Assembly: GCA_016874755.1 (NCBI GenBank)
Contig: VGTH01000038.1
Coordinates: forward strand, 1 to 54,773
Reading direction: 5' to 3'
DNA length: 54,773 nt
DNA from: Deltaproteobacteria bacterium
Lineage (GTDB): Bacteria > Desulfobacterota > Binatia > UBA9968
Below are positions 1 to 9,409 of the stretch, piece after piece. The position numbers were made by a program, and so were the translations under genes. The first letter of the stretch is position 1, and the number at the start of each line of letters is the position of its first letter. Under the pieces are notes generated by a model that saw nothing but the letters and a program-made list of their open reading frames with translations, was not told the origin of the DNA and did no database searches.

Positions 1-66
1 GTCATAGCAGAATATATAGCGAATCAGATTCATGATCGAGATGATGACTTCAAAGTAGACGGTTAA
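1..66 (+). pseudogene. 3-prime tail of an unidentified CDS, possibly IS200/IS605-type TnpA
   Basis: Frame 1 is open from the window edge to TAA at 64-66 and encodes 21 residues (VIAEYIANQIHDRDDDF then KVDG). The tail is hydrophilic and looks like the C-terminus of a real protein. The YIxxQ pattern followed directly by strong hairpins resembles the end of an IS200/IS605 Y1 transposase gene, but that is inference from memory of the family. The stop codon lies inside the loop of the first hairpin of the array at 55-169. The gene start is outside the window, so it may be intact and merely cut by the edge. Confidence 0.4.
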
Positions 67-169
67 GGCCGTCTACAAACGCCCCTGAGGGCGGAGACTT
101 TGAGCCGGCTCTTAGCCGGAACCAGGACTTTCAGTCCGTTATCCGATGCCACCGCCTTTTAGGCGGTGG
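55..169. repeat. array of five tandem hairpins
   Basis: Five perfect stem-loops follow one another: stem 55-62/69-76 (8 bp), 80-84/89-93 (5 bp), 105-110/114-119 (6 bp), 125-129/133-137 (5 bp) and 149-156/162-169 (8 bp). Loops are 3 to 6 nt. The last is followed by a T-containing stretch (TTGTTCACTTTTT), so it can act as a terminator before gor. The stems differ in sequence, so this is not a direct-repeat array. It may be the structured right end of an IS200/IS605-like element, a structured RNA, or a multi-hairpin terminator region. Confidence 0.7.
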
Positions 170-216
170 TTGTTCACTTTTTAGGGCTACCGCGCATCAA
201 AACAAAGGATTAACCG

Positions 217-1572
217 ATGGCTCAATACGACTACGACCTTTTTACTATCGGCGCCGGCTCGGGCGGCGTGCGCGCCAGCCGCGTCTCGGCATCGTTCGGC
301 GCTAAAGTTGCCGTTGCGGAGGAGCGCTATCTCGGCGGCACCTGCGTCAACGTTGGCTGCATTCCAAAGAAACTCCTTGTCTATGCTTCCCATTACGGCG
401 AAGATTTCGATGATATGGCCGGCTACGGCTGGACCGTGCCAGAAAAAAAATTCGATTGGGCGAAGCTGATCGCCAACAAGAATAAGGAGATCAGCCGGCT
501 AAACGGCATCTACAAAAAATTGCTCGGCGACGCTGGCGTAGAAATCCTTGAAGGCCACGCCACGATTGTCGACGACCATACGGTCTTGGTGGACAGCAAA
601 AGAGTCACGGCTAGGTACATTCTTATCGCGGTCGGAAGCTGGCCAATGTTGCCACAGATTCCCGGTATCGAACATGCCATTAGCTCCAACGAAGCGTTTT
701 ACCTGAGCAAATTGCCGGAGCGCGTGATTGTTGTCGGCGGCGGCTACATCGGCGTCGAGTTCGCCGGAATATTTCACGGCTTGGGCGCACAGACGACTCA
801 ACTGTACCGCGGCGATCTGTTTCTACGCGGGTTCGACGACGATATCCGTAAGACCCTGGCTGAAGAAATGCCCAAGCGCGGCATCGATCTACGTTTCAAA
901 GTGGACATCGCAAAGATTGAAAAGAGGGCTAACGGCCTGAAAGCAACTTTGACCGATGGAAACACTCTTGACGCCGAGCAGATCCTTTACGCCACCGGCC
1001 GCGTGCCGCTGACGAGCAAGTTGGGCGTGGAAAAAGCCGGGGTCTCTCTCAAGGCCAGCGGCGCGATCGCTGTCGATGACTATTCCAAATCCAACGTCGA
1101 TAGCATCTATGCCATCGGCGACTGCACCGATCGCATGATGCTAACCCCGGTGGCGATCGCCGAGGGCATGGCGCTGGCTAACACGTTATTCAACAACAAA
1201 CCGACCCAGCCGAGCTACATTAATGTTGCTACGGCGGTTTTCAGCACGCCCAACTGCGGCACGGTCGGTTTGACCGAAGGACAGGCACGCGAGCGAAAGC
1301 ATAACGTCGATATCTACCGCACCAGCTTCCGGCCGCTGCGCCACACCCTCACCGGGCGCGACGAGCGGACCATGATGAAGCTTGTGGTCGACCACGACTC
1401 GGACAAAGTGCTGGGCTGTCACATGGTCGGCCCCGACGCCGGGGAAATCATCCAGGGGCTAGCCGTCGCCCTCAATTGCGGCGCCACCAAAGCCCAGTTC
1501 GACGCTACCGTCGGAATTCATCCCACCGCCGCGGAAGAGTTTGTCACCATGCGCACGAAGGTCGCTGGATAG
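217..1572 (+). CDS. gor: glutathione-disulfide reductase (pyridine nucleotide-disulfide oxidoreductase class I)
   Basis: The 451-residue protein would reduce glutathione disulfide with NADPH in the cytosol. It has the N-terminal FAD motif GAGSGG (residues 12-17), the redox-active pair Cys43/Cys48 in [13 protein letters not shown], the NADPH-binding [11 protein letters not shown], the second FAD motif around YAIGDCTD, and the C-terminal HPTAAEE catalytic His-Glu. The VNVGCIPKK spacing and length match glutathione reductase rather than lipoamide dehydrogenase, of which a separate copy is at 40236. AAAGGA lies upstream of the ATG. It appears monocistronic, with hairpins upstream and a palindromic repeat downstream. 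Confidence 0.9.
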   Translation: MAQYDYDLFTIGAGSGGVRASRVSASFGAKVAVAEERYLGGTCVNVGCIPKKLLVYASHYGEDFDDMAGYGWTVPEKKFDWAKLIANKNKEISRLNGIYKKLLGDAGVEILEGHATIVDDHTVLVDSKRVTARYILIAVGSWPMLPQIPGIEHAISSNEAFYLSKLPERVIVVGGGYIGVEFAGIFHGLGAQTTQLYRGDLFLRGFDDDIRKTLAEEMPKRGIDLRFKVDIAKIEKRANGLKATLTDGNTLDAEQILYATGRVPLTSKLGVEKAGVSLKASGAIAVDDYSKSNVDSIYAIGDCTDRMMLTPVAIAEGMALANTLFNNKPTQPSYINVATAVFSTPNCGTVGLTEGQARERKHNVDIYRTSFRPLRHTLTGRDERTMMKLVVDHDSDKVLGCHMVGPDAGEIIQGLAVALNCGATKAQFDATVGIHPTAAEEFVTMRTKVAG

Positions 1573-1724
1573 GCAACAGGCATTGGGCAATAGGCAATGG
1601 TCAAAAACCGGTAGGCGAGAGTAGGTTGATAGCGCTGGCGCTGCTGTTGCTCGGTGCCCGATTTCGTTCGTCGATAAATCCGAGTCTTACGGTTGCCTGT
1701 TGCCTACAGCCTTATTGCCTGTTC
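1572..1724. repeat. intergenic palindrome built from repeated GGCAA words
   Basis: The left arm (1572-1600) is made of the words GGCAACA, GGCATTG, GGCAATA and GGCAATG. The right arm (1691-1724) carries the complementary words. Eleven bases (GGCAACAGGCA at 1572-1582) pair perfectly with 1694-1704. The arms flank about 90 bp with no credible gene. It begins at the gor stop and may serve as a terminator. Confidence 0.6.
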
Positions 1725-1797
1725 CAATCGCTGGCATAACGGTTGCTCTATGGACTCGACCAGAAGGGTCGATGATCTAACTAAATAGAGGGGCCTT

Positions 1798-2544
1798 ATG
1801 GACCGGCACACTTTCCGCGAACAGCTGCTCGAAGTCATGGAACGCAAGGACCACTGGGCCTGGCCGGCATTTACTGCCGGGCTCGTGGCCAAGGACCGGC
1901 TCCATTTTCATTTCGAGCAGGAGTACGCCACCTACGTGCGCGATTTTCCGGTCATGGTGGGCTGGGCCTACGTGCGCTGCCCAATTCCCGAGGTGCGCCA
2001 GACTCTGGCGGAAAACCTCTATGAAGAAGCCACGGGCCGACTGACTGCGGGGCGGCCGCATCCCGATTTGTTCTTGGAATATCCCCGCGGTTTGGGCATG
2101 GACTTGAACCGCTTTCGCTCGATAACGCTTTTGCCGGAAGCCAAGGCTTATCGGGATTTGCTCGACCAGGCGATCCAGCATTACGGCTGGGACGTGGCCG
2201 CGGCAATCGTGACGATTTTCGTTGAAGGAACCAAAGACGAGCGCCGCGCCCTCGATCCCGATGCCTCTCACGTTCCTGCGCCGTTGCAAGAGCACCCGCT
2301 CGTCAAACACTACGGCTTACCTGTCGAAAGTTTGGCGTTGACCAAGGCGCATCGCCAAGTGGAGGGCGGGCACCGGACTGCCGCCTGGCGGGCGATTCTC
2401 GATCACGTTACCCCGCTGCGGCGCGGTGCCGTGGTGCGGACAATGAACGATGTGCTGGAGCGTTGGCTTGCTTATAGGGACGCGGTGGCCGCCGTTTGCG
2501 GGGGAGAACGCGCTCATTGTAGCTGCGTGCGGATCGCCGGCTGA
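1798..2544 (+). CDS. heme-oxygenase-like iron-dependent oxidase (TenA/PqqC/CADD-like)
   Basis: The 248-residue, all-helical protein resembles the TenA/PqqC-like fold of heme-oxygenase-like oxidases. Supporting motifs are the helix with HFHFEQEYATYVRDFP, the helix NLYEEATGRLTAGRPHPDLF, and a third carrying IFVEGTKDE and later HRQVEGGHR, which supply Glu/His candidates for a di-iron site. Such enzymes perform oxidative C-C or C-N cleavage or oxygenation of small metabolites; the substrate cannot be read here. GAGGGG lies upstream of the ATG. It stands alone between gor and a convergent Fe-S protein gene. Confidence 0.7.
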   Translation: MDRHTFREQLLEVMERKDHWAWPAFTAGLVAKDRLHFHFEQEYATYVRDFPVMVGWAYVRCPIPEVRQTLAENLYEEATGRLTAGRPHPDLFLEYPRGLGMDLNRFRSITLLPEAKAYRDLLDQAIQHYGWDVAAAIVTIFVEGTKDERRALDPDASHVPAPLQEHPLVKHYGLPVESLALTKAHRQVEGGHRTAAWRAILDHVTPLRRGAVVRTMNDVLERWLAYRDAVAAVCGGERAHCSCVRIAG

Positions 2545-2547
2545 TCA

Positions 2548-2568
2548 GCGGCGCGATAGTCGCGCCGC
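2548..2568. terminator. GC-rich hairpin between convergent genes
   Basis: A 9-bp perfect stem (2548-2556 with 2560-2568, loop TAG) sits just after the stop of the heme-oxygenase-like gene. There is no adjacent T-tract; a TCTTTTTT run lies about 70 nt further on. It lies between two convergent genes and may be bidirectional or act as a processing or stabilising stem. The following 70 nt contain the repeated words GAACGGCT and GAACTGTTT. Confidence 0.5.
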
Positions 2569-2641
2569 GTTCCGACCTCGAAACCTCCGGAAAGCGGCCG
2601 GAACGGCTTGAACTGTTTGAACGGCTGGAACAGCGTCTTTT

Positions 2642-3943
2642 TTAACCGATCGGTTCCCCCCGATAGCTTTTCGCAATAATTTGAATCGGGTTGAGCGGTC
2701 GCTTGCCGGTGCCTTGCTCGATCTGAATCGCTGCCAGGGGACAGTCAGAGCAGGTGGTTTTCGGCTGGCCTTCGGACATCTGTTGAAAAGCGCGATTGCC
2801 CCACTTCATCGAACTCTCGAAGTTTTCCTTTTTCATCGCCCAGGTGCCGTCGTGACCTGAGCATTCCTCCACCACTTTGACCTTCGTATCCGGGAGCAGA
2901 GAAAGTACCTCCCGAGTCTTGTAACCGACATTCTGCGCGCGCAAGTGACAGGGGATATGGTAGCTGATGTTGCCGGCACCGGTCTTAAAGTCTTTCTTTA
3001 GCTTCCCGACGCTCTCGAGCCGGACGAGGAAGTCCATCGGATCGGTGGTTTTGGCTGCTACGGTTTTGGCATCGGCGCTGCTGAGCAAGCGCGGATATTC
3101 CACCCGGATCATCTGCGAGCAGGTCGGATTGGTCGCAATGACAGTGCGGCCGTCCTGCACATGGCGGAGCAGGCTGGCGACATTTTGCTTCGCTGCTTCC
3201 TTCGCGCTCTCCATATCGCCGTTATGCCAATGGGGCATGCCGCAGCAGCGCTCGTAGGCGAATTCAACATCGACGTTGTTGTGGCCCAGCACTTCCAGTG
3301 TATCGATACCGATCTCCGGTTGATTGTAGTTCACGTAGCAGGTCGAGAAGAACGCCACTTTGCCCGCGGGTTCGCCCTTTACTTGAGGCTTTTTTGCGGC
3401 GAATTGCGCGGCTAGCGTCTTTGACGCAAAAGGCGGCAGCTTCTTGTCTTTGTGAATTCCAATGGTGCTTGCCATTAGTTGGCGGTTGAGCCCGTTCTCA
3501 TTGGCCCAGTTGGCGATCGGCGCGGTCATGGTGCCGAGTTTGCCGACGAGGTCTGGGTTGCCGAGCAGTTTGTCGACCAGCGGCACGCCGTTCTTTTTCA
3601 CTTCTTGCGCTTTGCCGCGCGCCATGAGCCGGGGAAAATCGATGGCCCATTCATGATCGCCCGGCGTATAGGGGCATTTGATGTAGCAGAGCTTGCATTG
3701 AAAACAGAGGTCGACGATTTGTTTGACGTCTTCGTTCTTGAGTTTCTTGGTGTTGACCTCGGCGTACTTGCCTTCGGTGCAGTAATCGTCGATGGCGTCA
3801 AATAGTTTGGGAAAGCTGCCGCAGAATTTCACACAGAGCCGGCAATCGGCGCACAAATTGAAAATCCGCTCGACTTCGCCGCGCAAATCCTTGGCGTCGT
3901 AATAACGTGGATCGATCGGATCGTAGGCTGGGTTATTGGCCAT
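2642..3943 (-). CDS. GlpC-like (Fe-S)-binding oxidoreductase with two CCG domains
   Basis: The 433-residue protein has two N-terminal ferredoxin-type cluster motifs (CADCRLCVKFC and CFQCKLCYIKCP) that bind two 4Fe-4S clusters. Two cysteine-rich CCG domains follow (one ending in ERCCGMP, one with HIPCHLRAQ and EECSGHDG), as in GlpC and heterodisulfide reductase subunits D/B. This architecture normally passes electrons between a flavoprotein dehydrogenase and the quinone pool at the membrane face. No GlpA/GlpB or flavoprotein partner is adjacent, so the donor is unknown. The gene is monocistronic, with its own start at 3943. Confidence 0.8.
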   Translation of the reverse strand: MANNPAYDPIDPRYYDAKDLRGEVERIFNLCADCRLCVKFCGSFPKLFDAIDDYCTEGKYAEVNTKKLKNEDVKQIVDLCFQCKLCYIKCPYTPGDHEWAIDFPRLMARGKAQEVKKNGVPLVDKLLGNPDLVGKLGTMTAPIANWANENGLNRQLMASTIGIHKDKKLPPFASKTLAAQFAAKKPQVKGEPAGKVAFFSTCYVNYNQPEIGIDTLEVLGHNNVDVEFAYERCCGMPHWHNGDMESAKEAAKQNVASLLRHVQDGRTVIATNPTCSQMIRVEYPRLLSSADAKTVAAKTTDPMDFLVRLESVGKLKKDFKTGAGNISYHIPCHLRAQNVGYKTREVLSLLPDTKVKVVEECSGHDGTWAMKKENFESSMKWGNRAFQQMSEGQPKTTCSDCPLAAIQIEQGTGKRPLNPIQIIAKSYRGEPIG

Positions 3944-4098
3944 CTACCGCACCCCTTGCTTCTGTAGATTGATTCCACTGCGAGGCACCTCAATCTACCC
4001 CAAGGTTTCGAACTTGGCTATAGCTACTCGGAAATCGCCTTCCTTGTGCGCGTTAACGTCGGAGGGGATGGCCCGTCTAAGTCTGCAAGGAGGTTCCC

Positions 4099-4575
4099 AT
4101 GAAGAAAGTAACCAAAATTGGAATTTTAGCGCTGAGCGTCTTGTCTTTGGTGGCCATTGGTCAACCCAACTCGGCGGATGCCGATTGGCGCAGCCGGCAG
4201 CGCGATCTCGATCGCCGCGCCGCTCGCTCGCACAACTCAATCTGGGCTGAAATCCAGCGCGACCGCGCAGAGCTGCACCGCGATTTGCAAGAGTATCAGC
4301 GGGACCGGCAGGATTTGCGGCGGCTCTACCGCCATGGCGCCAGCCAAGCCGAGATCGATAGGAAACGCGCCGAGCTGCGCCAGGGCAGGGCGGAGATCGA
4401 GCAGGGCAGGCGTGAAATCAGCGAGGGTTTCTGGTCATTGCGCCACGAGCGACCGTACGACCGCTATGACAACGACCGCCGCTACGGCAACCATGGTTGG
4501 TGGGGTCATGGCAATAACTCAGACCGCTGGGGCCGCGGCTACGACCGCTGGGATTACGGTCGCTGGGGCGAATAG
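4099..4575 (+). CDS. secreted coiled-coil protein with a Tyr/Trp/Gly/Arg-rich tail
   Basis: I do not recognise a named family. The 158-residue product starts with a signal peptide (MKKVTKIGILALSVLSLVAIG, probable cleavage near residue 28). Residues about 30-110 are a highly charged helix with repeated R-D-R-A-E-L and R-A-E-I-E-Q-G-R patterns, typical of a coiled coil. The last 45 residues are rich in Y, R, N, G and W. A strong AAGGAGG precedes the ATG, and the terminator at 4612-4645 follows, so it is a one-gene unit with efficient translation. A periplasmic structural or stress role is possible, but function is unknown. Confidence 0.75.
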   Translation: MKKVTKIGILALSVLSLVAIGQPNSADADWRSRQRDLDRRAARSHNSIWAEIQRDRAELHRDLQEYQRDRQDLRRLYRHGASQAEIDRKRAELRQGRAEIEQGRREISEGFWSLRHERPYDRYDNDRRYGNHGWWGHGNNSDRWGRGYDRWDYGRWGE

Positions 4576-4611
4576 CGATTTCATTGCTAATCTTACCCAG
4601 CTATCTTGATG

Positions 4612-4645
4612 AGCCGGGATCGTGAATCTCGATCCCGGCTTGTTT
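4612..4645 (+). terminator. intrinsic terminator
   Basis: An 11-bp perfect stem (4612-4622 with 4630-4640, 7-nt loop) is followed by TGTTTTG. It ends the transcript of the secreted coiled-coil gene and sits at the border of the amidohydrolase remnant. Confidence 0.8.
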
Positions 4646-5105
4646 TGCCGCCCACGGTGGTGGTATCGACGGAGAGACTGCACTGGACCCCGCGCTTGAG
4701 CAGATCGCCGACGTAGGGCAGTCCGGAAGCTAGCCGCGAGGCGGTGAGCGGGGCGCAGCTCACGTGTGATTGGTTGCGGCGATTATCCCGCGCTCTTTTT
4801 CCGAAGTGCTGTAGAAGCCTCAGGCGGCGTGTGGCCGGCGCCGCGCGAAGCGAAGCCCATGGTGAGCATGCCGTCATTGGACGCGCCCATCGATTCCCGT
4901 TTGACCCTGGCAATGGCGTTGAAATCAGCGGTCTCTTTCGGTCTCTGCTGCAAGTTTCGGCTGTAGCCGTAGGAAGCGCGCGCGCATGCCGCAGTCGCGC
5001 AGCGCGCGCAGGTCGGCATCGGCGTATTTGCCATCGATGATGTTGTGCGACCAGTCGTGGATCGTCGGCGCCGATGAATTCCCTTCGGTCAAAAGTGTTT
5101 TCTTT
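4640..5105 (-). pseudogene. amidohydrolase (ATZ/TRZ, cytosine-deaminase-like) remnant
   Basis: Reading the minus strand in shifting frames recovers family segments in order. The first is LLTEGNSSAPTIHDWSHNI, then DGKYADADLRALRDCGMRAR (about 5090-4980). After a frame change comes SYGYSRNLQQ and later DGMLTMGFASRG (about 4975-4830). After another break comes SCAPLTASRLASGLPYVGDLL with CSLSVDTTTVGG (about 4770-4645). These match the metal-dependent hydrolase fold, including the ILDWSHN and SLSVD motifs. The N-terminal metal HxH region, the central part and the C-terminus are missing, and at least two frameshifts occur, so it is not functional. Confidence 0.7.
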
Positions 5106-5248
5106 GCTCATGGTATTCTCTGCGTGGGAACGATGAGGCCGAACAGTAGTCGAAGCGTGAAGCCGCCGTCAAGGGAAATCCCTGTTGCTTTATGCGGTTA
5201 CCCTAGCTACAAAAGAAATCGACCTGGCAGCGTGCCAAAGCCTTCGGA

Positions 5249-5320
5249 GTCCTTCGACAGGCTCAGGACGAACGGACAGAATTCGAGCGAAATCGTTCAT
5301 GGTGAGCTAGTCAAAGCATG
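5249..5320. repeat. dispersed palindromic repeat, copy 1
   Basis: An imperfect inverted repeat of about 72 bp starts with TCCTTCGACAGGCTCAGG and ends with a decayed complement (CGTTCATGGTGAGCTAGTCAA). The same element recurs at 11623-11699 inside the ruv cluster. The right arm here has more mismatches. It fills the gap before acnA. Confidence 0.75.
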
Positions 5321-5375
5321 ATCCGCTTCCATTCAGCCGGCTGCTAGAATTTCTACTCGAAGTAAGGAGCGCCCC

Positions 5376-8066
5376 ATGGCACAGAAGTACGCAAACAGTT
5401 TCGGCACCCGACAAACGCTGAAAGTCGGCGGCGAGAGCTACGACATTTTTCGCCTCGATGTTTTAGAGAAAGCCGGCTTCCCCAACGTTTCCAGGCTGCC
5501 CGTATCACTGAAAGTTTTGCTTGAGAATTTGCTGCGCCAAGAGGACAACCATCACGTTAACAAAGGCGATATCGAAGCGCTGGCCGAATGGAACCCGAAA
5601 GTAAAATCCGAAAAAGAAATCGCCTTCATGCCGGCGCGGGTGTTGATGCAGGATTTAACCGGCGTGCCCGCCGTGGTCGATCTCGCCGCCATGCGCGAGG
5701 CGATGAAGCGGCTCGGCGGCGATCCGAAAAAGATCAATCCACTGGCGCCGGTGGATCTAGTGATCGATCACTCCGTTCAAGTCGATTACTTCGGTTCGGC
5801 GGATGCGTTTCATAAGAACTCTGAAATCGAGTTTGAGCGCAACGTCGAGCGCTACGCATTTCTCCGCTGGGGGCAGATGGCCTTCGATAATTTTCGTTTG
5901 ATTCCGCCGGACGTCGGCATCTGTCATCAAGTCAATCTTGAGTATCTGGCCCCGGTGGTTTTCCGTGCCCAGAAGGACGGCGCGCATTTCGCCTATCCCG
6001 ATACAGTGGTTGGCACCGACTCGCACACGCCGATGATCAATGGCTTGGGTGTAGTCGGTTGGGGCGTGGGTGGCATCGAAGCGGAAGCGGCGCTGCTCGG
6101 CCAGCCGATTATCATGCTGATCCCCGAAGTGATTGGCTTCAAACTCTATGGCAAGCTGCCCGCTGGGGCGACGGCGACCGATCTAGTTCTGACTGTAGTG
6201 CAGATGCTCCGCAAAAAAGGTGTCGTGGAAAAGTTCGTCGAGTTCTATGGGTCCGGCCTGTCGAGCTTGAGCCTGGCCGATCGCGCGACCATCGGCAACA
6301 TGGGGCCGGAGTACGGCGCCACGATTGGTTACTTCCCGATCGATGACGAGACGCTGCGCTACATGACGCTCACTGGGCGCGATCCCGATTTGATCAAGCT
6401 CGTCGAAACCTATGCCAAAGAGCAGGGCATGTTCCGCACCGATTCGTCGCCCGATCCAATGTTCAGCGATACTTTAGAATTGGATCTCGCCAGCGTGGTG
6501 CCGAGCATCTCAGGGCCGCGCCGGCCGCAGGACCGGATTCCCCTCACCGATAGCAAAAAATCTTTTGCTGACGCGCTGCCGTCCTTGATGAAAACCAAAG
6601 ATGCCAGCAAGAAAGTTGCTGTGCAGTTAAACGGCGACAAGTTCGATCTTAAACATGGCTCGGTGGTCATCTCGGCGATCACCAGCTGCACCAATACTTC
6701 GAATCCGTCGGTGTTGATTGGCGCGGGCCTGTTGGCGAAGAAAGCCGGCGAAAAAGGCTTGACGAGAAAACCTTGGGTCAAGACAAGCCTAGCGCCAGGA
6801 TCTCGCGTCGTGACTGAGTATTTGAAAGACAGCGGCTTGCTGCCGCACTTAGAAAAAATCGGTTTTCACGTCGTCGGTTACGGCTGCACGACTTGTATTG
6901 GCAACAGCGGCCCGCTGCCCGATCCGGTGGCCAATGGTATTCAAGAGGGCGATCTGGTCGCCGCTGCCGTCTTGTCAGGCAATAGAAACTTCGAAGGGCG
7001 CATCCACGCCAATGTGCGTGCCAACTATTTAGCTTCGCCGCCGCTGGTGGTCGCCTACGCGTTGGCCGGCAGCATGGACGTCGATCTCTACAACGATCCG
7101 CTCGGCAACGATACGGCCGGCAAGCCGGTCTATTTGAAAGACATCTGGCCGACGCCGGAAGAAGTAGACGCCGTCATGACCAAGTCGGTGCGCCAGGAGA
7201 TGTTCAAAAAAGAATACAGCCAGGCCACCGAGGGTGACGCGCGCTGGAAGGGTATGCCGGTGCCGCAAGGCGAGCTGTTCAAGTGGGACATGCAGTCGAC
7301 CTATGTGCGTGAAGCGCCGTATTTCGAAGGCATGGGCAAAACCCCGGCGCCGATTAAACCGATCGGCGGTGCGCGGGCCTTGGCGCTGCTCGGCGATTCC
7401 GTGACGACCGATCATATCTCACCGGCGGGCTCCATCGAAAAGAACGGCCCCGCAGCGCGCTATTTGACCGGCAACGACGTGCTGCCGAAGGACTACAATC
7501 AATACGGCGCGCGGCGCGGCAACCACGAAGTGATGATGCGCGGGACTTTTGCCAACATTCGTTTGAAAAACATGTTGGCTCCCGGCACCGAAGGCGGGGT
7601 GACGGTCCACCTGCCGGACAACAAGCAAATGTCGATCTACGATGCGGCGATGCAGTATCAAAAAGAAGGCACGTTTTTAATCGTCATCGCCGGCAAAGAG
7701 TACGGCTCCGGCTCGTCGCGCGACTGGGCCGCCAAAGGGCCGCGGCTCCTGGGCATCAAGGCGGCTATTGCCGAGAGCTACGAGCGCATTCATCGCAGTA
7801 ACCTGATCGGCATGGGCATCGTGCCGTTGGTGTTCAAGCCGGGGGAGAACTTACAGACTCATGGCCTTACCGGCTTTGAGAAGTTCGATATCCCCGGCAT
7901 CGGCCCCGATTTGAAACTGCGCCAGGAGCTGACGGTGAAAGCGACGGCCGACGATGGCAAGAGCACCGAGTTTAAAGTTATCTGCCGTATCGATACACCG
8001 GCAGAGCTGGATTACTACCGGCACGGCGGCATTCTGGAGTACGTATTGCGGCAGCTACTTGCATAA
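5376..8066 (+). CDS. acnA: aconitate hydratase AcnA
   Basis: The 896-residue monomeric aconitase interconverts citrate and isocitrate in the TCA cycle. It carries the three 4Fe-4S cysteines, Cys438 (in [11 protein letters not shown]) and Cys504/Cys507 (in [13 protein letters not shown]). It has the full-length swivel domain with [13 protein letters not shown] near residue 780. Length and motif order match the AcnA/IRP1 class rather than AcnB. The ATG has an upstream AAGGAG. The gene is flanked by repeats on both sides and appears to be transcribed alone. Confidence 0.95.
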   Translation: MAQKYANSFGTRQTLKVGGESYDIFRLDVLEKAGFPNVSRLPVSLKVLLENLLRQEDNHHVNKGDIEALAEWNPKVKSEKEIAFMPARVLMQDLTGVPAVVDLAAMREAMKRLGGDPKKINPLAPVDLVIDHSVQVDYFGSADAFHKNSEIEFERNVERYAFLRWGQMAFDNFRLIPPDVGICHQVNLEYLAPVVFRAQKDGAHFAYPDTVVGTDSHTPMINGLGVVGWGVGGIEAEAALLGQPIIMLIPEVIGFKLYGKLPAGATATDLVLTVVQMLRKKGVVEKFVEFYGSGLSSLSLADRATIGNMGPEYGATIGYFPIDDETLRYMTLTGRDPDLIKLVETYAKEQGMFRTDSSPDPMFSDTLELDLASVVPSISGPRRPQDRIPLTDSKKSFADALPSLMKTKDASKKVAVQLNGDKFDLKHGSVVISAITSCTNTSNPSVLIGAGLLAKKAGEKGLTRKPWVKTSLAPGSRVVTEYLKDSGLLPHLEKIGFHVVGYGCTTCIGNSGPLPDPVANGIQEGDLVAAAVLSGNRNFEGRIHANVRANYLASPPLVVAYALAGSMDVDLYNDPLGNDTAGKPVYLKDIWPTPEEVDAVMTKSVRQEMFKKEYSQATEGDARWKGMPVPQGELFKWDMQSTYVREAPYFEGMGKTPAPIKPIGGARALALLGDSVTTDHISPAGSIEKNGPAARYLTGNDVLPKDYNQYGARRGNHEVMMRGTFANIRLKNMLAPGTEGGVTVHLPDNKQMSIYDAAMQYQKEGTFLIVIAGKEYGSGSSRDWAAKGPRLLGIKAAIAESYERIHRSNLIGMGIVPLVFKPGENLQTHGLTGFEKFDIPGIGPDLKLRQELTVKATADDGKSTEFKVICRIDTPAELDYYRHGGILEYVLRQLLA

Positions 8067-8070
8067 GTAT

Positions 8071-8142
8071 GAATTATGAAAGCGGAATTATGAATTGACC
8101 GAATGCCGGTTTCCGCTTTCATAATTCTGAATTCATAATTCC
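8071..8142. repeat. nested palindrome / terminator made of GAATTATGAA words
   Basis: A 17-bp perfect inverted repeat pairs 8071-8087 with 8111-8127. A second perfect 13-bp pair, 8084-8096 with 8130-8142, overlaps it. The two stems share bases and are mutually exclusive. The element directly follows acnA and ends two bases before the TTG start assigned to the next gene, so it may end acnA transcripts or form the leader of the MBL gene. Confidence 0.7.
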
Positions 8143-8143
8143 A

Positions 8144-9049
8144 TTGATCACTCGACGACAAGCGCTAGCGACCCTCGGCAAATCGTCGCTGGCGCTTTTG
8201 TTTTTAGGCCAACAATCCTGGGCCGCCGAAAGGACCACCATGGACACGCCCGGTTTCATCGGAAAGTTTACGGCTAACAATCCTGGTTTGATGACGCTCC
8301 AGGGGACCAATCAGTACGTCGTCGGCAAAGAGAGCGGCCTGGTAATTGACGTGGCGCTCAGCGCCGACTCGAACATGGACGGCATCATCGAGCAAGCCGA
8401 AGCCATGGGCATCAAGAAGATCGAAAAGATTCTGCTGACACACATTCACAGCGACCACTGCGGCGGCGCGCTGGCGCTGCGCAAACGCTGCGGCGCGAAA
8501 TTGGGCATTCACCGCTCGCGCAAAGGCTACCTTGGTGGTGAAGATTTTGTTTACGACGACAACGATGTGCTGACCTTCGGCGGCGGCGAACTTAAAGTGC
8601 TGCACACGCCGGGCCACGAGTCGGGGCATTGCTGCTTTTACGAAAACAGCGACAAAGTTCTTTTCAGCGGCGATAATATTCTCGGCTATGGGACGGCCGT
8701 CATTCATCCGCCCGACGGCAACATGAGTGATTACATGAAAACGCTGGAGCGTTTGCTCGGTTTTGAAATGACGTTAATTCTTCCCGGCCATGGCCCTTTG
8801 GTTGGCAAGCCAGAAGCCAAAGTGCGCGAATATATCAAGCACCGCTTAGAGCGTGAGCAGCAGGTCATCAACGCCATGCGCAGCGGCCGCAACACCATCG
8901 GCGATATCACCGAAGCGATTTATGTCGACATCTCGGCGGCACTCAAACGCGTCGCCGAGTTCTCCGTGCAGGCGCACTTGGAAAAGTTGGTGCGCGAAGG
9001 CCGGGTGAAAGTAGAAGCGGCGCGGTATTTGCTGTTGAGCGATAATTAG
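8144..9049 (+). CDS. MBL-fold metallo-hydrolase (LACTB2/glyoxalase-II-like), possibly Tat-exported
   Basis: The 301-residue protein has the metal-binding THIHSDHCGG (HxHxDH), a third-ligand region HTPGHESGH, the Asp in LFSGDNILG and the last His in LPGHGPLVG. A C-terminal winged-helix-like tail follows, as in LACTB2-type hydrolases. The first 30 residues (TRRQALATLGKSSLALLF, then SWA-A) look like a twin-arginine signal with a cleavage site, but this start is TTG and lies against a palindrome without a clear ribosome site. An alternative ATG at 8240 has GAAAGGA at good spacing and gives a cytosolic form. Substrate is unknown. Confidence 0.75.
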   Translation: MITRRQALATLGKSSLALLFLGQQSWAAERTTMDTPGFIGKFTANNPGLMTLQGTNQYVVGKESGLVIDVALSADSNMDGIIEQAEAMGIKKIEKILLTHIHSDHCGGALALRKRCGAKLGIHRSRKGYLGGEDFVYDDNDVLTFGGGELKVLHTPGHESGHCCFYENSDKVLFSGDNILGYGTAVIHPPDGNMSDYMKTLERLLGFEMTLILPGHGPLVGKPEAKVREYIKHRLEREQQVINAMRSGRNTIGDITEAIYVDISAALKRVAEFSVQAHLEKLVREGRVKVEAARYLLLSDN

Positions 9050-9110
9050 CCAAGTCATCCGTGACTGATGCGCCAAATCGGTCCTTGTCATTCTGCTGGT
9101 TACTGAAGAA

Positions 9111-9302
9111 TTGCTGAAAACTTTGCACGCTCTCGATCGGGCTGAAGAGTTCCACGTGTTGCAGGTGTTGGTTTCTGACTTGGCTCGGGAGAAAATGGGT
9201 TTGTTTAGGGCTGACACTGAATATTCTGTCGGGTCCCCCTATGATGCGCAGGATGCGGCAGGGACAATGCTTAAGCTGCTGACAAATGATGCGCAATCCT
9301 GA
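9111..9302 (+). CDS. putative 63-residue protein, or remnant, of a small conserved family
   Basis: The peptide from TTG 9111 reads as ordinary protein, with a leucine-patterned helix (FHVLQVLVSDLAREKMG) and then the segment TEYSVGSPYDAQDAAGTMLK. This pattern (ALxRAEKFxVxQxLVxxLA, then YxVWSPYxAxEAA) resembles a small uncharacterised protein family, possibly linked to toxin-antitoxin loci. There is no ATG and no strong ribosome site, and the usual Trp of WSPY is Gly here, so decay is possible. The rest of 9050-9409 shows nothing else convincing. Confidence 0.4.
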   Translation: MLKTLHALDRAEEFHVLQVLVSDLAREKMGLFRADTEYSVGSPYDAQDAAGTMLKLLTNDAQS

Positions 9303-9409
9303 GCGTTATCCTTTCGTTTCGGCCCAGAGCAACCTGGGTGAAGCCGCGCTTCAGCCATTTCTTCCACTCACGTTAAACAGCAGAGACAAATCCCTCACCT
9401 CAACGCCCG

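Noticed and set aside
55-169. CRISPR-like array
   Set aside because: The five stems differ in sequence and there are no regular spacers; it is a hairpin array, not repeats with spacers.
1777-2310. 177-residue antisense frame in the heme-oxygenase-like gene
   Set aside because: Shadow frame; no signal or domain seen.
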